Source of the DNA: an uncultured Lactobacillaceae bacterium
GTDB taxonomy: Bacteria; Bacillota; Bacilli; Lactobacillales; Lactobacillaceae
Direction: 5' to 3'
Length of the DNA: 34,639 bases
NCBI GenBank assembly: GCA_945273735.1
Contig: CALYPJ010000011.1
Location: 1-34,639 of the forward strand
Below the pieces are notes generated by a model. It searched no databases and was not told the DNA's origin. It saw only the letters and a list, made by a program, of their open reading frames with translations. The position numbers and the translations under genes are program-made. Below, in pieces: positions 15,241 to 24,290 of the stretch; within the stretch, counting starts at the first letter, position 1, and each line of letters opens with the position of its first letter.

Positions 15241-16087
15241 TTCTGAATGGGGTAAGCTATTTTTAATTCCTACACCCATTGGTAATTTAGCGGATATTAC
15301 ACTGAGAGCCTTAGAGACTTTAAAATCAATTGATTTATTATTATGTGAAGATACGCGCCATACTCAGATTCTTTTGGATCATTATCAAATTAAAGTGGCA
15401 AAACTAAGTTTTCACGAACATAATGCTCAACGTCGTTTACCGGAAATACTTCATAAATTAGAATCAGGTTTAAATTTAGGTTTAGTTAGTGATGCTGGGA
15501 TGCCAATAATTTCTGATCCTGGTTTAATTTTAGTAGAGAAATTAAGACAACTGAATCAGTCTGTAGTAGCTTTACCTGGAGCTAATGCTGCCCTTACAGC
15601 ATTAATTGGGTCAGGCTTTTTAGCAATTCCATTTACTTTTTTAGGCTTTTTACCCCGAAATTCACAGCAAATAAAAAAAGATTTAATAGCAATTAATAAA
15701 CAAACAATTATTTTTTATGAATCACCGTATCGTTTAATTAAAACACTAAAGGTTATTTCACAAATTGATCCTAATTGGCAAATTTGTATAAGTCGAGAAT
15801 TAACTAAAATTCATGAAGAATATTATATTAATACAGTTGAATTGGCAATAGATTACTTTACTAATAATCAACCCAAGGGTGAATTTGTTGTAATTTTAGC
15901 TCCACATTCTTTTACAAGTAATCCACCTCAGCAAAAAGAGTGGTTTTCTTTAATTTCTAAAGAAATAAGTAGCGGAGTTACTCCAAACGTAGCAATAAAA
16001 AATTTTGCTCAAAAGTATCATTTATCGCGTAAAATTGTTTATGATGTATATCATCAAATTATTCCTAAAGGAGATTGTGAAAAATGA
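15224..16087 (+). CDS. rsmI: 16S rRNA (cytidine1402-2'-O)-methyltransferase
   Basis: The product has 287 residues. It opens with the family signature P-T-P-I-G-N-L-A-D-I-T-L-R-A, then C-E-D-T-R-H-T, L-V-S-D-A-G-M-P-I-I-S-D-P-G and a P-G-A-N-A block: the tetrapyrrole-methylase fold that binds S-adenosylmethionine. It 2'-O-methylates C1402 in the ribosomal decoding centre. The ATG lies inside the yabA end (17-base overlap) behind AAGGATG, and the thioesterase start overlaps its stop by four bases. Confidence 0.95.
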   Translation: MKPKNNSEWGKLFLIPTPIGNLADITLRALETLKSIDLLLCEDTRHTQILLDHYQIKVAKLSFHEHNAQRRLPEILHKLESGLNLGLVSDAGMPIISDPGLILVEKLRQLNQSVVALPGANAALTALIGSGFLAIPFTFLGFLPRNSQQIKKDLIAINKQTIIFYESPYRLIKTLKVISQIDPNWQICISRELTKIHEEYYINTVELAIDYFTNNQPKGEFVVILAPHSFTSNPPQQKEWFSLISKEISSGVTPNVAIKNFAQKYHLSRKIVYDVYHQIIPKGDCEK

Positions 16088-16815
16088 AAGTATTTAAACA
16101 ACAATTTCGAATACCTTTTTTTGATTGCGATCAATTATCCCGGATGAAACCTACAGCTATAATAGATCGAATGATTTTGGCTTCGTTTCGTCAATTAGCT
16201 GAATTGGGTTTTGATGAAAAATGGATGGCACAAAAGAATCAAGGTTGGGTTGTTACCCAATATGATTTAAATATTGAACGAACCCCTAGGGAAGAAGAAG
16301 AAATTATTGTTTCTACTTGGATTGAAAATTATAATAAGTTTTTTTCTTATCGGAATTTTGCCTTTGATACTTTAGATGGCAAACGTTTGGTTACTTTAAA
16401 GTCAGTTTGGGTGACTTTGAATTTGAAGAGTCGTAAATTATGTGTTTTAAATCCTGAAGTGATGAAGAAATTAGCAGAACCAAGTAATGTTGTAATTAGG
16501 ACTCCTAAAGTAAAAATTGATGAAAAAAAATTGCAAAATGAAAAACGTTTTGCTATTCGTTTTGAAGATATTGATACCAATAAACATATAACGAATACTA
16601 GTTATATCAAATGGATGATTGAAAGTTTAGGAATTACATTTTTACAAAATCATGAATTAAAAAAATTCCAAATTCGCTTTGAAAAAGAAATTCAAGAACT
16701 CGACTTTATCCAAGCTAGTTACTATCAAGAGACCATCGGTTCACAAATTAAGTTTTACCATCAAATTGCTCAAGGATCTAAAGTTGCTTGTCAATCAATG
16801 TCACTTTGGGACTAG
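16084..16815 (+). CDS. acyl-ACP thioesterase
   Basis: A 243-residue double hotdog protein of the FatA/FatB-like bacterial branch. The first hotdog holds D-C-D-Q-L-S-R-M-K-P, and the second has the catalytic-type motif D-I-D-T-N-K-H-I-T-N-T-S-Y. It should release fatty acids from acyl-carrier protein, a common gene in lactobacilli next to rsmI. No signal peptide. The ATG overlaps the rsmI stop (ATGA). Confidence 0.85.
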   Translation: MKVFKQQFRIPFFDCDQLSRMKPTAIIDRMILASFRQLAELGFDEKWMAQKNQGWVVTQYDLNIERTPREEEEIIVSTWIENYNKFFSYRNFAFDTLDGKRLVTLKSVWVTLNLKSRKLCVLNPEVMKKLAEPSNVVIRTPKVKIDEKKLQNEKRFAIRFEDIDTNKHITNTSYIKWMIESLGITFLQNHELKKFQIRFEKEIQELDFIQASYYQETIGSQIKFYHQIAQGSKVACQSMSLWD

Positions 16816-16841
16816 AAATTGAAGTTAAACATGGAGGTTAA

Positions 16842-17384
16842 ATGAAAAATAAAAAATTATGGCAAGGTCCTAAAATTACAGCTTTTTCAATTGCGCTCTT
16901 GGGGATATTAACGGCTTTACGCTTAGTAGTAAGTAGAATTGGGTCTATTCGCTTAACTCGTGATATACATGTTTCTTTAACATTTATAGTTACTGTAATT
17001 ATTGCTTATTATTTTGGACCACTATGGACAGCTGTTTTTAATGGAATTATGAATTTACTCATTTTTTTTATTTTTCCAACTGGGGATCCTTTCTTTATAG
17101 GATATACCCTATCGGCTATTATCGGTGGGTTTATTTATGGATTATTTCTATATCCTTACCAATTATCATGGATTCGCACGACTATTGCAGTTGTTTTAGT
17201 TACTTTAATCGTTAATTTATTTTTAAATGCTCTTTGGGCAACTATGCTTTATCAGGTTCCTTTTTGGATTTCAATTAGCAGTAGATTAATTAAAGAGTTG
17301 ATACAACTGGTTCCTCAAATAGTAATTAGTTACTTAACTCTTCAAATTGTTTCAAAATTAAAGATAGAATCGAAGTTGAATTAA
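16842..17384 (+). CDS. folT: ECF transporter S component, folate type
   Basis: A 180-residue membrane protein with about six helices. The pattern S-I-A-L-L-G-I-L-T-A-L-R-L-V, Y-Y-F-G-P-L-W-T-A and F-F-I-G-Y-T-L-S-A-I-I-G-G-F-I-Y-G resembles the folate-family S component. It binds vitamin outside and docks on the shared EcfAA'T module, whose genes are not in this window. Strong GGAGG site before the ATG. Specificity for folate is from family resemblance, not proven by residues here. Confidence 0.8.
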   Translation: MKNKKLWQGPKITAFSIALLGILTALRLVVSRIGSIRLTRDIHVSLTFIVTVIIAYYFGPLWTAVFNGIMNLLIFFIFPTGDPFFIGYTLSAIIGGFIYGLFLYPYQLSWIRTTIAVVLVTLIVNLFLNALWATMLYQVPFWISISSRLIKELIQLVPQIVISYLTLQIVSKLKIESKLN

Positions 17385-17386
17385 AT

Positions 17387-18100
17387 ATGCTTTCATTAGG
17401 AATTGATTGTTCTGAATTTGGCGTTAGTGTTGCTTTGGCTAATGATAGGCAACTAATTATGGAGCAATCTACTACAGAAAATAAGCGGGCAAGTCAATTT
17501 TTAGTACCACAAATTGAAGCCCTTTTTAAAAATACACCTTATAAATTGGCTCAAGTAAAATCAATAGCAGTGACTCAAGGTCCAGGAAGCTTTACAGGTT
17601 TGAAAATTGGAGTAACAGCTGGTAAAGTATTAGCAACTATAAATCATGCAAAACTATTCGGAATCTCTAGTCTAGTTAACCTTGCTTTTCCTTTACTGAC
17701 CACTGGAAATCCGGTTTTAACTTTAATATCTGCGCGCCATCAAAATTTTTATGCAGGAATATATCAAAAAAAATCTGGAAAAATTGTAACATTATTACCC
17801 GATTCTTACCTTAACTATTCCGTATTAAGAGAAAAAATAAAACACTTTAATGGGTTGTTAATTATGGGAGCCGGTTTAGAAGATGTTAAAACTGACCTTA
17901 AAGAGTTTGGAATAATAATTCCGGTTATATCCGGAAACTTATTTTCACGTGGTTATAGTGCAATTTTATTAAGTAAAGGAGAAAAATCGATTTCGCCGGA
18001 CCAATTCGTACCAAATTATATTAGAGATCCGCAAGCAGTATTAGCTTGGGAAAAAAATAATCCAGAACACTCAATGATAAATTATGTGGAAGAAATTTAA
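17387..18100 (+). CDS. tsaB: tRNA t6A biosynthesis protein TsaB
   Basis: A 237-residue inactive homologue of TsaD that scaffolds the t6A37 modification complex (TsaB, TsaD, TsaE). It shows the short N-terminal ASKHA motif G-I-D-C-S and the signature V-T-Q-G-P-G-S-F-T-G-L-K-I-G. It starts 2 bases after the folT stop and overlaps rimI by 17 bases. tsaE is not in this window. Confidence 0.94.
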   Translation: MLSLGIDCSEFGVSVALANDRQLIMEQSTTENKRASQFLVPQIEALFKNTPYKLAQVKSIAVTQGPGSFTGLKIGVTAGKVLATINHAKLFGISSLVNLAFPLLTTGNPVLTLISARHQNFYAGIYQKKSGKIVTLLPDSYLNYSVLREKIKHFNGLLIMGAGLEDVKTDLKEFGIIIPVISGNLFSRGYSAILLSKGEKSISPDQFVPNYIRDPQAVLAWEKNNPEHSMINYVEEI

Positions 18101-18623
18101 AAATTGGACAACTAATAATTTTGATATAGTTAAATTTGATCCAGAAATCGTAAGATTAGGAACACAAATTTTTACTTTACGCAAAGCAACTTCCTTGGAT
18201 ATTAACCAATTTCTTTTAATTGAAAAAGAAAATTATCAAGGAAAAACACCTTGGGATTATAGCGCTTTTATAAGAGAGTTAAATCGTAGACAGTTTTCGT
18301 TATATTTAAGTTTAGTTCAAGGAAATCAAATTATTGCCTTTATTGGATTAAATTGGAATTCTAAAGAAGCACATATAACTAATTTTGCAATTAGTCGTAC
18401 AAAGCAACATCAAGGTATTGGAAAATGGTTATTACAGTTTGTTATTGATTACGCTAAAAAAATACCAGTATTTAGAGTCACTTTAGAAGTTAGCGTTGAT
18501 AATGAGATTGCGATCAAACTTTATCATTCTTTATCTTTCAAAGATGGTCGAATTAAAAAATTTTATTATAGTTTTAATCATGGAGATGCCATGAATATGT
18601 ATTTAGATTTGGAGCAGAGTTGA
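18084..18623 (+). CDS. rimI: GNAT N-acetyltransferase RimI
   Basis: The product has 179 residues. The GNAT core starts near residue 30 (T-L-R-K-A-T), with the acetyl-CoA loop R-T-K-Q-H-Q-G-I-G-K-W-L-L and V-D-N-E-I-A-I-K-L-Y-H-S-L-S-F. It likely acetylates the N-terminus of ribosomal protein S18. It carries an extra 30-residue basic N-terminus compared with E. coli RimI, as in other lactobacilli. No clear ribosome site lies before the ATG, which is inside tsaB, so coupling is likely. Confidence 0.88.
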   Translation: MWKKFKNWTTNNFDIVKFDPEIVRLGTQIFTLRKATSLDINQFLLIEKENYQGKTPWDYSAFIRELNRRQFSLYLSLVQGNQIIAFIGLNWNSKEAHITNFAISRTKQHQGIGKWLLQFVIDYAKKIPVFRVTLEVSVDNEIAIKLYHSLSFKDGRIKKFYYSFNHGDAMNMYLDLEQS

Positions 18624-19648
18624 AAAATAATCAACAAATTATTTTAGGTATTGAATCTAGTTGTGATGAAACTAGCGTTGGAATTATTTCTGGCAAACAT
18701 CAACTTTTAGCTAATGTTATTACTTCTCAAATTAAAAGTCATCAACGTTTTGGAGGAGTAGTTCCAGAAGTTGCAAGTAGACACCATGTAGAATATATTA
18801 ACTTTTGTATTGAGCAAGCAATGCAACAAGCACAAGTAACTTATTCTGATATTGATGGGATTGCCACTACTTATGGACCTGGATTAGCTGGGTGTTTGAT
18901 GGTAGGATTAACCGCTGGCAAGATGCTCGCCGCTTGTTTGGAAATTCCTTTTTATGGTGTAAATCATATGGCTGGACACATTTATGCGGCAGCAGTTGAT
19001 CATCAAATTCAATATCCGGCTTTGGCCTTACTAGTTTCAGGAGGACATACTGAATTTGTATTTTTAAAAGATGAGATTAGTTTTGAAATTTTAGGAACTA
19101 CTCTCGATGACGCTGTAGGTGAGGCTTACGATAAAGTGGGGCGACTTATTGGATTTAATTATCCAGCAGGAAAAGCGATAGATGAAGCTGCTCAAAGAGG
19201 AAGACAAACTTACACATTACCGCGACCAATGATCAATCGATCAGATTTAAATTTGAGTTTTAGTGGTTTGAAAACTGCAGTAAGAGATTTAGTAGCGCAT
19301 GAAAAGCAAAAAAATACTTTAAATGTTGATGATATGGCCACTAGTTTTCAAAATGCAGTGATGGATGTTTTAGTTGCAAAAACTAAAAAAGCCTTAACTC
19401 AAATTGATGTTAAGGAATTGATTATCGGTGGTGGGGTTGCGGCAAATTCATCTTTACGTGATCGAATGTCTAATCTAATTCATAATGATTTTCCACAATG
19501 TAAATTAACAATTCCACCTTTACGATTATGTGGTGATAATGGCGGAATGATTGCAGCTTATGGTGCCGTTTTAGCAGAACATAAAAATACTTCACCATTA
19601 GATTTAGATTGTAACTCTAGTTTATCATTTATAAATGCTGCTGGTTAA
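18620..19648 (+). CDS. tsaD: tRNA N6-threonylcarbamoyltransferase TsaD, TTG start
   Basis: The 342-residue catalytic subunit for the universal t6A37 modification of ANN-decoding tRNAs. The metal motif H-x-x-x-H is at His116 and His120 (V-N-H-M-A-G-H), and I-E-S-S-C-D-E-T is at residues 11-18. The S-G-G-H-T-E and G-G-G-V-A-A-N motifs are intact. The TTG start overlaps the rimI stop (TTGA) with GGAG 5 bases upstream. Its 3' end overlaps the convergent ABC-F gene by 20 bases. Confidence 0.96.
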   Translation: MKNNQQIILGIESSCDETSVGIISGKHQLLANVITSQIKSHQRFGGVVPEVASRHHVEYINFCIEQAMQQAQVTYSDIDGIATTYGPGLAGCLMVGLTAGKMLAACLEIPFYGVNHMAGHIYAAAVDHQIQYPALALLVSGGHTEFVFLKDEISFEILGTTLDDAVGEAYDKVGRLIGFNYPAGKAIDEAAQRGRQTYTLPRPMINRSDLNLSFSGLKTAVRDLVAHEKQKNTLNVDDMATSFQNAVMDVLVAKTKKALTQIDVKELIIGGGVAANSSLRDRMSNLIHNDFPQCKLTIPPLRLCGDNGGMIAAYGAVLAEHKNTSPLDLDCNSSLSFINAAG

Positions 19649-21581
19649 ATTGCTCAATTTCTTCAGAAATTTCTTCCCAAACATTCATTGCATCATCAAT
19701 TATTTTTTCAGTTTTTTCAATTTCATTAGTTAAATCATTTAATTTTTCTAAATTATAACCGTTTTCTGGTTTGGCAGCTTCAGCTTGTAATAAAGCAAGC
19801 TGTTTTTCGTTTTTATTGATAATTTCTTCATAATTAGAACTTTCTTTTTTAAGTTTTCTTAAACGTTTTTGTTCATTAAAACTCAAGCTTGAAGAAAGAT
19901 TAGGGGAAGATTGACTTTTATTTTGATTATTAATCTTTGGCTTTATTTTATTTGTTTGTTTAGATTTTTCAAGCTGATGAGTTTTTGCATAATAATAATC
20001 CCAATTTCCTAAATAGGTGGTTGAGCCTTGTAAGGTTAGATCAATAACTTTATCAGCTATTTCATTAATAAAAAATCGATCATGACTAACGAAAATTACT
20101 GTTCCATTGAATTTAATCAGCGCTTTTTCTAAAACTTCTTTAGAGTCAATATCTAAGTGGTTAGTGGGTTCATCTAAAATTAGAACATTAGCTTTTTGTT
20201 CAATTAAAATAATTAAAGCTAAACGTGCTTTTTGACCACCTGAAAGTTGATTAACTTTAAGTTGTAAAACATCACCTGTTAATAAAACAGAAGCTAATTT
20301 ATGTAATACTTCTTCTTTTTCTAAATTAGGAAATTTATCCCAAAATTGATCAATTACCTTTTTATTTTGTTGAAGTTGTTTAAAACCTTGATCATAATAA
20401 CCTAGTTCTACATTTGAACCGAAATGATAATTGCCAAAAACAGGTGGTATCTGTCCAATTAATGTTTTTACTAAAGTAGATTTTCCACGCCCATTAGGTC
20501 CAATAATAGCTACCCGTTCACCAATTTTTACTTTAAAGCTAATTTTATCAATTAAAGTATTCTGATCATATCCTATCGCTAAATTATCAGTAGTTAAAAC
20601 AATATTTCCAGTACGTTTTACTTGTGGAAAATTTAGATGAATTGTTTTATCAGGTCCCACAGGTTGGGTCATGATTTCCATTTTCTCTAATTGTTTTCTT
20701 TTGCTTTGAGCCCGTTTGGTAGTTGAAGCTCGTGTAATATTTTTTTCAACAAAAGTGGTTAACTTTTTAATTTCACGTTGCTGTTCAGTAAAGTGCTTTT
20801 TTAATTCATTATCTTGTTTTTGTGATTCTTTCAAATAAAACGAATAATTTCCGGAATAGGATTTAAAATTCCCATGATGAAAAGCTAAAGTCTTTGTAGT
20901 TACTTCATTAAGAAAATATTGATCATGGGATACGATAACTAGGGCATTATGGTATGACTTTAAGTAATCTTCAAGCCATATCAGAGTGTTTAAATCTAAG
21001 TGGTTAGTTGGTTCATCTAAGAAAAGTAAATCAGGCTGTTGTAATAGTATTTTAGCTAGTGCTAATCGAGATTTTTCACCGCCAGATAATTTAGTTATAG
21101 TTTCTTGATAACGAGATTCAGGAAAATTAAATCCATTTAAAATTTTGCGAATTTTAGCGTCAATTTCATAACCTTCTTCTTCTTCAAATTGAGCCGTTAA
21201 TTTGTCATATTCAAGCAATAAATTTGGGATTTTAGGATCATTTTTCGGTAATTTTGAAATTTCTTTTTCAAGAATTTGAGCTTGATTTCGAATTTCAATA
21301 ATATCTTTAAATACTTGTTTCATTTCTTCATAGATACTATTTTCACTGTTAAGTAAAGCATCTTGAGCCAAATAAGCAACTTTTAAATTTGTACTAGTTG
21401 TAATCTTACCAGAATCTGCTGTTAATTTATTAGCTAAAATTTTAATTAAGGTTGATTTGCCAACACCATTAGGACCAACTATTCCTATTTTTTCATGCTT
21501 TTCAATTTTAAGATTCAGATGTTCAAAGACAATGTTGTTATTAAATTCTTTTTTTAGATCTTTTGCTTGTAATATACTCAT
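19629..21581 (-). CDS. ABC-F family ATPase (YdiF-like)
   Basis: A 650-residue protein with two ABC domains and no membrane segments. Walker A motifs are G-P-N-G-V-G-K-S-T (36-44) and G-P-N-G-R-G-K-S-T in the second half, each with an L-S-G-G signature and an L-D-E-P-T-N-H-L-D block. A lysine-rich linker joins them and a C-terminal coiled coil (about 575-645) follows. ABC-F proteins bind the ribosomal E site and relieve stalling; position beside tsaD matches B. subtilis YdiF. No specific antibiotic-resistance role can be read from it. Confidence 0.9.
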   Translation of the reverse strand: MSILQAKDLKKEFNNNIVFEHLNLKIEKHEKIGIVGPNGVGKSTLIKILANKLTADSGKITTSTNLKVAYLAQDALLNSENSIYEEMKQVFKDIIEIRNQAQILEKEISKLPKNDPKIPNLLLEYDKLTAQFEEEEGYEIDAKIRKILNGFNFPESRYQETITKLSGGEKSRLALAKILLQQPDLLFLDEPTNHLDLNTLIWLEDYLKSYHNALVIVSHDQYFLNEVTTKTLAFHHGNFKSYSGNYSFYLKESQKQDNELKKHFTEQQREIKKLTTFVEKNITRASTTKRAQSKRKQLEKMEIMTQPVGPDKTIHLNFPQVKRTGNIVLTTDNLAIGYDQNTLIDKISFKVKIGERVAIIGPNGRGKSTLVKTLIGQIPPVFGNYHFGSNVELGYYDQGFKQLQQNKKVIDQFWDKFPNLEKEEVLHKLASVLLTGDVLQLKVNQLSGGQKARLALIILIEQKANVLILDEPTNHLDIDSKEVLEKALIKFNGTVIFVSHDRFFINEIADKVIDLTLQGSTTYLGNWDYYYAKTHQLEKSKQTNKIKPKINNQNKSQSSPNLSSSLSFNEQKRLRKLKKESSNYEEIINKNEKQLALLQAEAAKPENGYNLEKLNDLTNEIEKTEKIIDDAMNVWEEISEEIEQFNQQHL

Positions 21582-21734
21582 TTTTATTTAATTTTATAAA
21601 GTCTAGTTTATAGTTTTCTATAGTTTATATCTAAAATCATAACATGAAGTTGGCCTTAGCGGTAAATCCAAAAAATTCTTTGAAAAATGTTATGATATAT
21701 TAGCAAATAAATTAAAAATACAGGTATATACATC

Positions 21735-22661
21735 GTGATTAAAGAAGACAAGAAGACAAATTTTGTAATTCATTCACAAGTTAAAATTTATCAAAATCAA
21801 TTATTATCAAATTATACTTATACGTTAACTGGTGGTAATGCAGAATTTTTGTCTATACCCAAAAACTCTTCAGAGTTAGTTTATCTTATTCAAAGAAGTA
21901 TTGCTTATAATATTTCATATACATTATTAGGTAATGCGAGTAACGTAATTGTTTCAGATTATGGATTAAAAGGATTGGTTATTATCACCACTCATTTTTC
22001 TCAAATAAAAGTTATGGGTCATGATTTAATTGCTGATGCCGGAGCTTCACTTAAAGATATTGCACATGCAGCTGCTCAAGCCAGTTTAACGGGTTTTGAA
22101 TTTGCTTGCGGGATTCCTGGCACTTTGGGTGGAGCAATTTTTATGAATGCGGGAGCTTACGATGGAGAAATTGGTAATATAATTAGTGAAGTAACAGTAA
22201 TAGATGAAAAAGGGAAAATAAAAACTTTTAGCCATGAGGAATTTAAATTTTCCTATCGACATAGTTTAGCTCAGGATTTACATTTAGTAATCTTACAAGC
22301 TAAAGTTACTTTAAAGTTAGGTAATCATAAAAAAATTGTTAATCTAATGCATGATTTAAATACTCGCCGTGCAGCTAAACAACCTTTGGATTTACCTTCA
22401 TGTGGCTCAGTTTTTCGAAGGCCACCAGGATATTTTGTAGGTCCAATGATTCAAAAATGTGGACTGCAAGGTAAAATTGTTGGTGGGGCTCAGGTTTCTT
22501 TAAAACATGCGGGATTTATTGTAAACATTAATCACGCTTCAGCTAATGATTACATTACTTTAATTAAGTTAATTCAGGAATCAGTCTTTAAAAAGTTTGG
22601 TGTTCACTTGCAAACTGAGGTTCGCTTTATTGGTTTTAATGATAAACTTTCACTTAAATGA
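21735..22661 (+). CDS. murB: UDP-N-acetylmuramate dehydrogenase
   Basis: The 308-residue FAD enzyme that makes UDP-MurNAc from the enolpyruvyl precursor for peptidoglycan. It has the FAD-binding Y-T-L-T-G-G-N-A start, L-G-N-A-S-N-V, A-C-G-I-P-G-T-L-G-G-A-I-F-M-N-A-G-A, the catalytic S-C-G-S-V-F-R-R-P serine and the late L-Q-T-E-V-R glutamate, as in the short type IIa-like MurB. The start is GTG behind a weak CAGGT. Its stop codon lies inside the terminator stem. In lactobacilli murB normally runs into potA; here a reversed gene separates them. Confidence 0.95.
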   Translation: MIKEDKKTNFVIHSQVKIYQNQLLSNYTYTLTGGNAEFLSIPKNSSELVYLIQRSIAYNISYTLLGNASNVIVSDYGLKGLVIITTHFSQIKVMGHDLIADAGASLKDIAHAAAQASLTGFEFACGIPGTLGGAIFMNAGAYDGEIGNIISEVTVIDEKGKIKTFSHEEFKFSYRHSLAQDLHLVILQAKVTLKLGNHKKIVNLMHDLNTRRAAKQPLDLPSCGSVFRRPPGYFVGPMIQKCGLQGKIVGGAQVSLKHAGFIVNINHASANDYITLIKLIQESVFKKFGVHLQTEVRFIGFNDKLSLK

Positions 22662-22676
22662 AAGTTTATTTTTTTT
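22642..22676 (+). terminator. terminator overlapping the murB stop codon
   Basis: ATAAACTTTCA (22642-22652) pairs perfectly with TGAAAGTTTAT (22659-22669) around a 6-base loop and is followed by a run of T. The murB TGA (22659-22661) and the stop of the opposing small gene (22666-22668) both lie in the right arm. Confidence 0.85.
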
Positions 22677-23019
22677 GAAATGGTAAATAATCTTTATTGG
22701 GATGTAACATGGCTGGGATACATGTAATAGCTTCTAAAGCTGCAATCCAACTCCAAATAGTTAAGCTGGGATAAGTATTGTTAACCCAAGTAAAACCTAT
22801 TATTGCTGTAAAAGTCATTAACCATCCATCAATTGCTATTCCTACCATAGTTTCTGGATAACGAAAACGCCAATCATTAATTCCTACACAAATGTACAAT
22901 AGTCCCATTAGAAAGATTGGAAGCGAGTAAATGGATTCATTTATGATCATAATACCAATAAATACGTTTATTATCAGATCAAAAATGGCAAAGTGTTTTA
23001 AATTTTTTTTACTAAACAT
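22666..23019 (-). CDS. small four-helix membrane protein, unknown
   Basis: A 117-residue protein with four predicted membrane segments (about residues 9-27, 31-46, 60-80 and 86-105) and a short polar C-terminus. I do not recognise the family. The loop W-R-F-R-Y-P-E-T-M-V-G and the S-W-I-A-A-L-E-A segment are the most distinctive parts. It lies between murB and potA in reverse orientation, with convergent ends at the murB terminator. AAAGGATAAACAAG lies just before its ATG, giving an acceptable ribosome site. Its position next to potABCD might suggest a link to transport, but that is only context. Confidence 0.7.
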   Translation of the reverse strand: MFSKKNLKHFAIFDLIINVFIGIMIINESIYSLPIFLMGLLYICVGINDWRFRYPETMVGIAIDGWLMTFTAIIGFTWVNNTYPSLTIWSWIAALEAITCIPAMLHPNKDYLPFQKK

Positions 23020-23076
23020 TCTTGTTTATCCTTTATTTATATTTAAAAAATAAATTAAATTACTTGTTTTTTTTGT

Positions 23077-23113
23077 TTTAAATATCTGAGTAAAATCTAT
23101 ATAATAGATTTTA
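23077..23113 (+). promoter_or_regulatory. potABCD promoter with palindromic operator candidate
   Basis: TAAAATCTAT (23091-23100) and ATAGATTTTA (23104-23113) form a perfect 10+10 bp palindrome with a 3-base centre. A consensus TATAAT (23100-23105) lies across that centre, and TTTAAA (23077-23082) lies 17 bases upstream as a partial -35 box. A dimeric regulator bound here would block RNA polymerase. The regulator is not identifiable. The divergent small membrane gene starts about 70 bases away. Confidence 0.5.
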
Positions 23114-23185
23114 TTATCTTACTTAATTAATTGTACTAATAAAAATTGTTTTTGTAACGTTTAGAGTTAGAGTTTATAAAAACTC

Positions 23186-23221
23186 GGAGGTAATATGATT
23201 GGCCGAAAAAACGATCGTTGA
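23186..23221 (+). promoter_or_regulatory. potA start region with competing out-of-frame ATG
   Basis: GGAGG (23186-23190) is followed by an ATG at 23195 (4-base spacing) and by the potA TTG at 23199 (8-base spacing). The ATG opens an 8-codon frame M-I-G-R-K-N-D-R that stops at 23219-23221. A stop codon directly precedes the TTG in its own frame, so potA must start at this TTG or later. Confidence 0.6.
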
Positions 23222-24287
23222 GCTGAAAAATATCAATGTGATAATTGATGATTTACAAATTTTAAAAAATATTAGTTTTGAATTAGAAACTGGGAAGTTT
23301 TATACAATGCTTGGCCCTTCTGGTTCAGGAAAAACCACTATATTGAGAGTTATAGCTGGCTTTTCACAGCCAACTAGTGGTGAAGTATTTTTTAATGGTA
23401 AAAAGATTAATCAGTTGCCACCTAATAAACGGAAAATTAATACAATATTTCAGGATTATGCTTTATTTCCCAATTTAAACCTTTTTGAAAATGTTGCATT
23501 TGGTTTGCGCTTACAGCATAAACATAATTCCGAAATTTCTGATAGAGTAAGTCAAATTTTAGATTTAGTGCAATTAAATGGTTTAGAAAAACGAAGTGTT
23601 GAGGAGCTCTCAGGTGGTCAACGCCAACGAGTAGCAATTGCACGTTCACTCGTTTTGAACCCTAAAATGTTACTTCTAGATGAACCACTTTCAGCACTAG
23701 ATGCAAAATTACGTAAAAAAATGCAGTATGAATTACGTAATCTTCAACAGAGATTAGGTATTACATTTTTATTTATTACTCATGATCAAGAAGAGGCTTT
23801 AGCTATGAGTGATTTTATTTTTGTAATTAATAATGGCGAAATCTTGCAGAGTGGGACTCCCGTTGATATTTATGATGAACCAATAAATCACTTTGTTGCA
23901 GATTTTGTTGGTCAAAGTAATATTATTGATGGAACAATGATACGAGATTTTGTTGTTAACTTTGTTGGTAAAACTTTTGAATGTTCTGATGCAGGAATGA
24001 GACATAATGAACCTGTAGAAGTGGTTTTAAGACCTGAAGATTTAGATATCACAGAAGTTAAAAAGGGTAAACTTACAGTTAAAGTTAAAAGTCAAATATT
24101 TCGGGGTGACTATTATGAAATAATTGCATATGATGAAGATCATAATAAATGGTTGATTCAATCAACTAATCCGGTTAAAGATGGGGCAATAGTTGGAATT
24201 AACTTTGATCCTGAAGATATTCATGTAATGCGTTTTGGTGAGAAAGAGCAGGAATTTGATGCTCGTTTGGAAACATATGAGGATTAG
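23199..24287 (+). CDS. potA: spermidine/putrescine ABC transporter ATPase
   Basis: A 362-residue ATPase that powers polyamine import with PotB, PotC and PotD. Walker [10 protein letters not shown] is at residues 39-47, the signature L-S-G-G-Q-R-Q, Walker [12 protein letters not shown] and switch H-D follow; a C-terminal TOBE domain (about 260-355, with V-V-L-R-P-E-D) is present. It starts on TTG. It overlaps nothing; potB begins 3 bases later. Confidence 0.95.
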   Translation: MAEKTIVELKNINVIIDDLQILKNISFELETGKFYTMLGPSGSGKTTILRVIAGFSQPTSGEVFFNGKKINQLPPNKRKINTIFQDYALFPNLNLFENVAFGLRLQHKHNSEISDRVSQILDLVQLNGLEKRSVEELSGGQRQRVAIARSLVLNPKMLLLDEPLSALDAKLRKKMQYELRNLQQRLGITFLFITHDQEEALAMSDFIFVINNGEILQSGTPVDIYDEPINHFVADFVGQSNIIDGTMIRDFVVNFVGKTFECSDAGMRHNEPVEVVLRPEDLDITEVKKGKLTVKVKSQIFRGDYYEIIAYDEDHNKWLIQSTNPVKDGAIVGINFDPEDIHVMRFGEKEQEFDARLETYED

Positions 24288-24290
24288 TTA

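Noticed and set aside
23437-24005. Two antisense open frames inside potA
   Set aside because: They are shadows of the potA coding frame without ribosome sites.
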